A stretch of 45,110 nucleotides of DNA, taken from contig JAFTLQ010000030.1 in NCBI GenBank assembly GCA_017455905.1, forward strand, positions 1-45,110. The letters run 5' to 3'. The notes below the pieces were generated by a model. The model was not told where the DNA came from. It was given only the letters and a program-made list of their open reading frames with translations, and searched no databases. How positions within the stretch are numbered: position 1 is the first letter of the stretch; each line of letters starts with the position of its first letter. The DNA comes from Clostridia bacterium (GTDB taxonomy: Bacteria > Bacillota > Clostridia > Oscillospirales > CAG-272). The translations under genes were made by a program, and so were the position numbers. Shown here piece by piece: positions 41,563 to 45,110 of this stretch.

Positions 41563-41949
41563 CTATTTGGAGTCTTTCGGGAGAATCGTATTCCGGATAG
41601 TGTCATTGAGATACAGGGTGTTTACTCTCTCGTACAGACTTACGATCCCACATCCAATACCTTTGAGCTTGTCGGCAAACTTCTGCAGAATACTGAAGTT
41701 CGGATGCAAAACAGAAAAGTGCGTAACAACAATATATTTAATTTCGCCGTTCTCCATTTTTTTCAAAATTTCTGATAAGTCCGGACGATCTAATCCTGAA
41801 CGCTTGGACTTGTCAATAACGAATCCAACACATTCCCAATCTTCGTGTAATGCTACTACTGATTTTAAAAATTCGATTCTTTCATTCAAAGTCGGATCCT
41901 GAGAGTTTGTTCTTATGTAGCAACATATCTTTTTAATTTCAGTTGTCAT
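41563..41949 (-). CDS. Resolvase-like N-terminal domain protein, catalytically dead
   Basis: A 128-aa protein that matches the serine recombinase catalytic domain alone: CCYIRTNSQDP for the active-site loop, DKSKRSGLDRPDLSEIL, and KYIVVTHFSVLHPN. The nucleophile serine of the YxRxS motif is replaced by Asn (YIRTN), and the arginine of the 'LSRLxRN' motif is missing (FSVLHPN). There is no DNA-binding zinc ribbon or coiled-coil domain. It should not recombine DNA; a regulatory or structural role is possible. GAGGTGA precedes ATG 41949. Confidence 0.82.
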   Translation of the reverse strand: MTTEIKKICCYIRTNSQDPTLNERIEFLKSVVALHEDWECVGFVIDKSKRSGLDRPDLSEILKKMENGEIKYIVVTHFSVLHPNFSILQKFADKLKGIGCGIVSLYERVNTLYLNDTIRNTILPKDSK

Positions 41950-41994
41950 TAATTTCGGTCACCTCGACAAATTCTTATTTATAACTTATAGCGC

Positions 41995-43182
41995 TTAATT
42001 TTTTCTTTTTACATAGGCACGATATTCATCTCGAAGTAATGCGTAGGAAATAACGTTCTCAATCAGTTTCTCCACATCGGGACTATCTAATTCCCAATCC
42101 TTATCATAGGTCAGAGAGCCAAGATTGAATATTGTTCCGTCAATTATCTCGGCATATTTAGGTTTTACGAATTGCATCAACTCGCTGACCTTTCCGCTAC
42201 CTTTATTTCCGATAGCAATTTTACCGTGATGATAGAACGTATATGTATTTCCAGTTTGTTTGAGATTATCGTCTATGCTGTATTGCAAAGCGTGATGAGA
42301 ATCATCCTCATTATCGATGGCAACTACCATAGCAGTTTTTTCTATTTTGGCGTTTGCGAAGGATCCATACGGAGTAAATCCGATTGAAACGATTTCTGTA
42401 CTACCCTTATAGTCGATGATGAACGAACGGTACAAACCATAGAAAACTCCACCCCCAGCATTTCCATAGGAAAGCTGGCGCACACCATAATCTTCTATCA
42501 AAGTGAAGATTTTATATGACTTGACTTTCATTTTGTGCCTTGGATTCAGCAATCCTTCCCACAAATTGAAGGCTGCATAAGCAAGATTTCTCGGTGTTTT
42601 GGGGCTAATATCGGCGCTTAATTCTTCGATGTTTTCCTCAATAAACTGCGGAATCTTACCGTAGGGCACTCTGTCGGGCATCGTTCCCAAATCAGCAAGA
42701 GCGTATTTGCCGTCAACCATATCGCTGTAACTCGGCAAGGAGTCTATCTGTATGTATTGCTCTTTTTCAGCGTCATAATGGAAGCAGAAACTTTCGATAT
42801 CGTTTATCATCATTGCATAGTCTGCTCCGAGAGAATTACAATAATCACACAACTGATCTCCAACGCTTTCACCTAAGCCAACTCCGGGAGCTTTGCACTC
42901 AACTATTGCTATCGGATACATTGTACCCTCATCGTCAATCGAATGAATAACAATATCAGCTCTGCGTTTAGAATCCACCTTGTAATGCTTGAGATGTGAT
43001 TCTACAATTAGCATTTCCGGAGGAACTTTCAATTCATTGAGAAGATAGGATACTACTCTCTGACGGACGGTTTCTTCGGGAGTTATGTAAATAAGTTTTT
43101 TGCGTATTGGATCGAGATAGCAGTCTTTATTATTTCGCTTGTATATAGGCGGCAATGCCATGTTTGATAAATCGATTAACAT
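41995..43182 (-). CDS. Stand-alone HsdR_N (PD-(D/E)XK) nuclease-like protein
   Basis: A 395-aa protein. The first 160 residues are the type I restriction R-subunit N-terminal domain (PF13588-like): ETVRQRVVSYLL, the PD-(D/E)XK aspartate in KRRADIVI and the ExK pair in IVECKAP, then the QLCDYCNSLGADYAMMIND helix. About 230 residues without a helicase follow (YRSFIIDYKGSTEI, GNKGSGKVSELMQF). There are no hsdM or hsdS genes nearby. No ribosome site precedes ATG 43182; translation may be coupled to the upstream lipoprotein gene, which ends 12 bp away. Confidence 0.85.
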   Translation of the reverse strand: MLIDLSNMALPPIYKRNNKDCYLDPIRKKLIYITPEETVRQRVVSYLLNELKVPPEMLIVESHLKHYKVDSKRRADIVIHSIDDEGTMYPIAIVECKAPGVGLGESVGDQLCDYCNSLGADYAMMINDIESFCFHYDAEKEQYIQIDSLPSYSDMVDGKYALADLGTMPDRVPYGKIPQFIEENIEELSADISPKTPRNLAYAAFNLWEGLLNPRHKMKVKSYKIFTLIEDYGVRQLSYGNAGGGVFYGLYRSFIIDYKGSTEIVSIGFTPYGSFANAKIEKTAMVVAIDNEDDSHHALQYSIDDNLKQTGNTYTFYHHGKIAIGNKGSGKVSELMQFVKPKYAEIIDGTIFNLGSLTYDKDWELDSPDVEKLIENVISYALLRDEYRAYVKRKN

Positions 43183-43194
43183 AATATTAGTATT

Positions 43195-43902
43195 TCACTC
43201 CGAAACAGTAAATACAACTGTGTTTTGTTCGGGCCGATAGTATTCAAAAGCTGAATATTGGTCTTCCACATAAACCCAACTCAAATACCAGTCGCCGGGG
43301 AACATTTTTTCTGATACGGTTAATGTAGCGGTATAGATATCCTTTTTGGGATCGCCTTTTTCAATGTTGACCCAAGCACTTGCTTCATTTTCGGGTTTTT
43401 GAGCTGACTTTAATTGGATTTTGATGATAAACACATCATAGCGAGTATCAACATCAACATTTATGGTGATTGTATCTCCAATTGAAAGCACCCCATCTTT
43501 TTTCTCAAAAGTAACATCTTTAATAATGATTTCTTTCAACTTGGGTATACTTTCTTGGCGTACTATGACCTCGTTGCATACTGAACAGTGCTTGCCCTCT
43601 GTTTTTCCTTCTGACGTATATGTTGGCATCACCGCTGAATCAATAACCTCTGTATGCGCCAGTGTATCTATGTATTGAGTTTCTTTAGCACCGCAAGAGC
43701 AAATGCGTTCTTCCTCACCCTTAACACTACAGGTAGAGTTTTTTACGATTGACCACTCGCCATATTCATGAACGTGTGCATCTGTTACTGGATTGGTGTC
43801 ACCCGAAGATGAGCCGTTGGGAGTATCGTTTTGACTATTATCGCAAGAAGCAATAACGAAAACGCACATCAATATTAAAGCCAAGACAAAAATCTTTTTC
43901 AT
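43195..43902 (-). CDS. Lipoprotein with zinc-ribbon-like surface repeat
   Basis: A 235-aa lipoprotein. The signal peptide ends in lipobox IASC (Cys20). After a Ser/Gly/Asn linker comes a module HVHEYGEWSIVKNSTCS, then ICSCG and HCSVC, the 'HxYGxW...C...CxCG...H' pattern of cell-surface repeats in gut Firmicutes. A C-terminal strand-rich domain (TITINVDVDTRYDVFIIKI) resembles an immunoglobulin-like fold. GGAGG precedes the ATG. It is directly upstream of the nuclease-like gene on the same strand. Confidence 0.8.
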   Translation of the reverse strand: MKKIFVLALILMCVFVIASCDNSQNDTPNGSSSGDTNPVTDAHVHEYGEWSIVKNSTCSVKGEEERICSCGAKETQYIDTLAHTEVIDSAVMPTYTSEGKTEGKHCSVCNEVIVRQESIPKLKEIIIKDVTFEKKDGVLSIGDTITINVDVDTRYDVFIIKIQLKSAQKPENEASAWVNIEKGDPKKDIYTATLTVSEKMFPGDWYLSWVYVEDQYSAFEYYRPEQNTVVFTVSE

Positions 43903-44019
43903 GTAAAGGCCTCCTTCATTGTCTTCGAATACCTGTTGAATCTATTATATCACATTTTTGTGAATTTTTCAACTACATGGCTGATTCAGATGTAAAGCCA
44001 AGGACGCCCTTGGCATTGG

Positions 44020-44172
44020 TTACATTGTCATCTCAAAGTCCGGTTCTTCGTAACCGCCTGTTTTCATGCGGATGAGGCTATCATCAAAAATATCTGTCTG
44101 CATAGCCAAGACCTCTTGATCCAACAGCTCGAAAGCTGCATAGTGGCAATCGTCGATGATAACGGTATTCAT
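44020..44172 (-). CDS. 50-aa hypothetical protein
   Basis: An acidic 50-residue protein: VIIDDCHYAAFELLDQEVL, then TDIFDDSLIR and a C-terminal GYEEPDFEMTM. Ribosome site is weak, but it lies 28 bp after the next gene on the same strand, so it can be co-transcribed. Small acidic proteins of this type are common in conjugative elements of Clostridia. Function unknown. Confidence 0.5.
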   Translation of the reverse strand: MNTVIIDDCHYAAFELLDQEVLAMQTDIFDDSLIRMKTGGYEEPDFEMTM

Positions 44173-44200
44173 TTCACCAGAAAGAAGCAGTTTGATATCA

Positions 44201-44707
44201 TTACTCCATCAAGGCTTGACGGATATCGTCTTCGTGACGAGCTGCAAACGCGGCATCTTCCTCATATCCATCCTCATCGATATCACCGTAGCAATCTCGG
44301 CTATGAACCTGAATGGTCAGCGGACAGTAGTACTTGGTTGTAACTGACTGAGGATAGGCTTCGGTCAGCATTCTGTTGAGTTGCTCATAGGAGTCGAGTC
44401 CATCAACCTTGATTGTGTTTTCGACCTCTCGTCTGTTCTGATAGGGGAGGTTGCCCATCAAGGTGAGTGACTCATTGAGCGTGTGAAAACGGAAGCCAAC
44501 GGGAAGAGCCTTGGCAATTGCGTTTTCTACGACACCGAAGCATTCCAGCGAAACCTTGAGTCCGTCTTTGTTTTCCTCATTATATTTGAGGTCGTAATCG
44601 GAAGTATGATTTGCTCCCAAATACGAGAGAGCGCCAGCCAACTGTTTTCGTTCTACGGGGAGTTGAACGTGAGCAGTTTTGTCGCCCCTTGAGATAATTG
44701 CATTCAT
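44201..44707 (-). CDS. Mobile-element-type hypothetical protein
   Basis: A 168-aa soluble, acidic protein. It has a leading strand (SRGDKTAHVQLPVERKQ), a central helix FGVVENAIAKALP, a helix with EQLNRMLTEAYPQ, and an end PLTIQVHSRDCYGD then FAARHEDDIRQAL. The pattern resembles antirestriction-type proteins of Clostridial conjugative elements, but I cannot assign the family. AAAGGATG lies about 11 bp before the ATG. A possible attenuator precedes it. Confidence 0.65.
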   Translation of the reverse strand: MNAIISRGDKTAHVQLPVERKQLAGALSYLGANHTSDYDLKYNEENKDGLKVSLECFGVVENAIAKALPVGFRFHTLNESLTLMGNLPYQNRREVENTIKVDGLDSYEQLNRMLTEAYPQSVTTKYYCPLTIQVHSRDCYGDIDEDGYEEDAAFAARHEDDIRQALME

Positions 44708-44728
44708 CTGTTATCATCCTTTCTGCAA

Positions 44729-44766
44729 TAAAAAAAGCCAAACGCTTGGCTGATAAGCATTTGGCT
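44729..44766 (-). terminator. Possible attenuator before the 44,707 gene
   Basis: AGCCAA (44736-44741) pairs with TTGGCT (44746-44751), and the longer AGCCAAACGCTT (44736-44747) can instead pair with AAGCATTTGGCT (44755-44766), one mismatch. On the minus strand a TTTTTTT run follows at once, giving a terminator about 20 bp before the start of the gene, with two competing stems. Confidence 0.55.
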
Positions 44767-44805
44767 ATGTAGAAAAATTATTTACGATTGTTTACAGGAT
44801 ATAGG

Positions 44806-44834
44806 TTTACTTGTTCTCGGTTTTGTGTTATAAT
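44806..44834 (+). promoter_or_regulatory. Promoter of the DUF4180 gene
   Basis: TTTACT (44806-44811), 17 bp, TATAAT (44829-44834). Confidence 0.7.
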
Positions 44835-44873
44835 GAATTCATCGATAAATAAGAATTTGATGAGGTAAGACAA

Positions 44874-45110
44874 ATGACCATCCAAACAGTTGAACAAAAC
44901 AACATAGTATGTGCTGTAATAAACAGCGATGAAAAGGTATTTACAGACGCACAGTCTGCACTCGATGTACTTATGACTGCAAAGTATGATGCAGGCACAA
45001 AGAATATCGTAATTGACAAAAAACTAATCGTTGAGGACTTTTTCATCCTCAGCACTGGCCTTGCTGGTGAGATTCTGCAAAAGTACACCAACTATGGTGG
45101 ACGCATTGCA
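44874..45110 (+). CDS. DUF4180-domain protein (partial, runs off the window)
   Basis: The first 79 residues of a DUF4180 protein, cut by the window end. Landmarks are FTDAQSALDVLMTAKYD and DFFILSTGLAGEILQKYTNY, which match this small (about 120 aa) family. Function is unknown. GAGG lies about 8 bp before ATG 44874, and the gene has its own promoter, divergent from the accessory genes to its left. Confidence 0.85.
   Translation, partial: MTIQTVEQNNIVCAVINSDEKVFTDAQSALDVLMTAKYDAGTKNIVIDKKLIVEDFFILSTGLAGEILQKYTNYGGRIA

Overview
The window reads as a chromosomal segment of a Gram-positive anaerobe, most likely a gut Clostridia member (Oscillospiraceae/Lachnospiraceae-like). The reasons are: the rplU-prp-rpmA operon with the Firmicutes-type cleavable N-terminal extension on L27; strong AGGAGG ribosome sites with several TTG or GTG starts; textbook sigma-A promoters (TTGACA, 17 bp, TATAAT) at many genes; a pyruvate phosphate dikinase; and a c-di-GMP-I riboswitch. 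No genus can be named from the sequence alone.

Layout. 1-1,100: a short accessory stretch with an XRE repressor divergent from a SLOG/DUF2493 gene, over a compact operator region. 1,100-7,000: housekeeping genes (L21, Prp, L27, galE, a HAD phosphatase, ppdK). 7,000-14,340: an AraC regulator divergent from a GH2 beta-mannosidase, a uracil permease, mutY, a 70-aa hypothetical gene and a P-loop kinase-like gene. 14,380-20,360: a purine salvage and nucleoside uptake operon (xpt, BMP lipoprotein, tandem ABC ATPase, two permeases) with a dyad operator, a long leader and an internal terminator. 20,390-21,200: a low-GC membrane protein and palindromic repeats. 21,290-25,280 (minus): an unusual PlsC-type acyltransferase with zinc ribbon, then GltS and citrate synthase. 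25,500-28,820: a FabT-like MarR regulator with FakB and FakA homologues. 28,960-33,330: a YbhN-type membrane protein, an ADP-ribosylglycohydrolase with its AraC regulator, and pyrophosphatase. 33,600-36,040: a c-di-GMP-I riboswitch operon. 36,040-39,550: a DUF4091 protein, tRNA-Leu, a DUF2238-like membrane protein and a lipoprotein. 39,650-45,110: an accessory island with damaged small genes, AT-rich repeats, a pRiA4b ORF-3-like protein, a resolvase-like domain lacking its catalytic residues, a stand-alone HsdR_N/PD-(D/E)XK protein, a lipoprotein and mobile-element-type small proteins.

The best candidate for an undescribed system is at 33,600-36,040. A perfect sigma-A promoter, a c-di-GMP-I aptamer and an intrinsic terminator precede four tightly packed genes: a secreted 128-aa protein, a minimal nucleotidyltransferase (GSX10DXD), a cupin-HD-GYP protein with all expected metal ligands, and a HEPN protein. 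An MNT/HEPN pair is thus split by a predicted c-di-GMP phosphodiesterase and placed under c-di-GMP control, which would close a feedback loop. Secondary candidates are a possible FabT-type operator before marR-fakB-fakA, a possible pseudoknot RNA after the nucleoside operon, and the fused acyltransferase.
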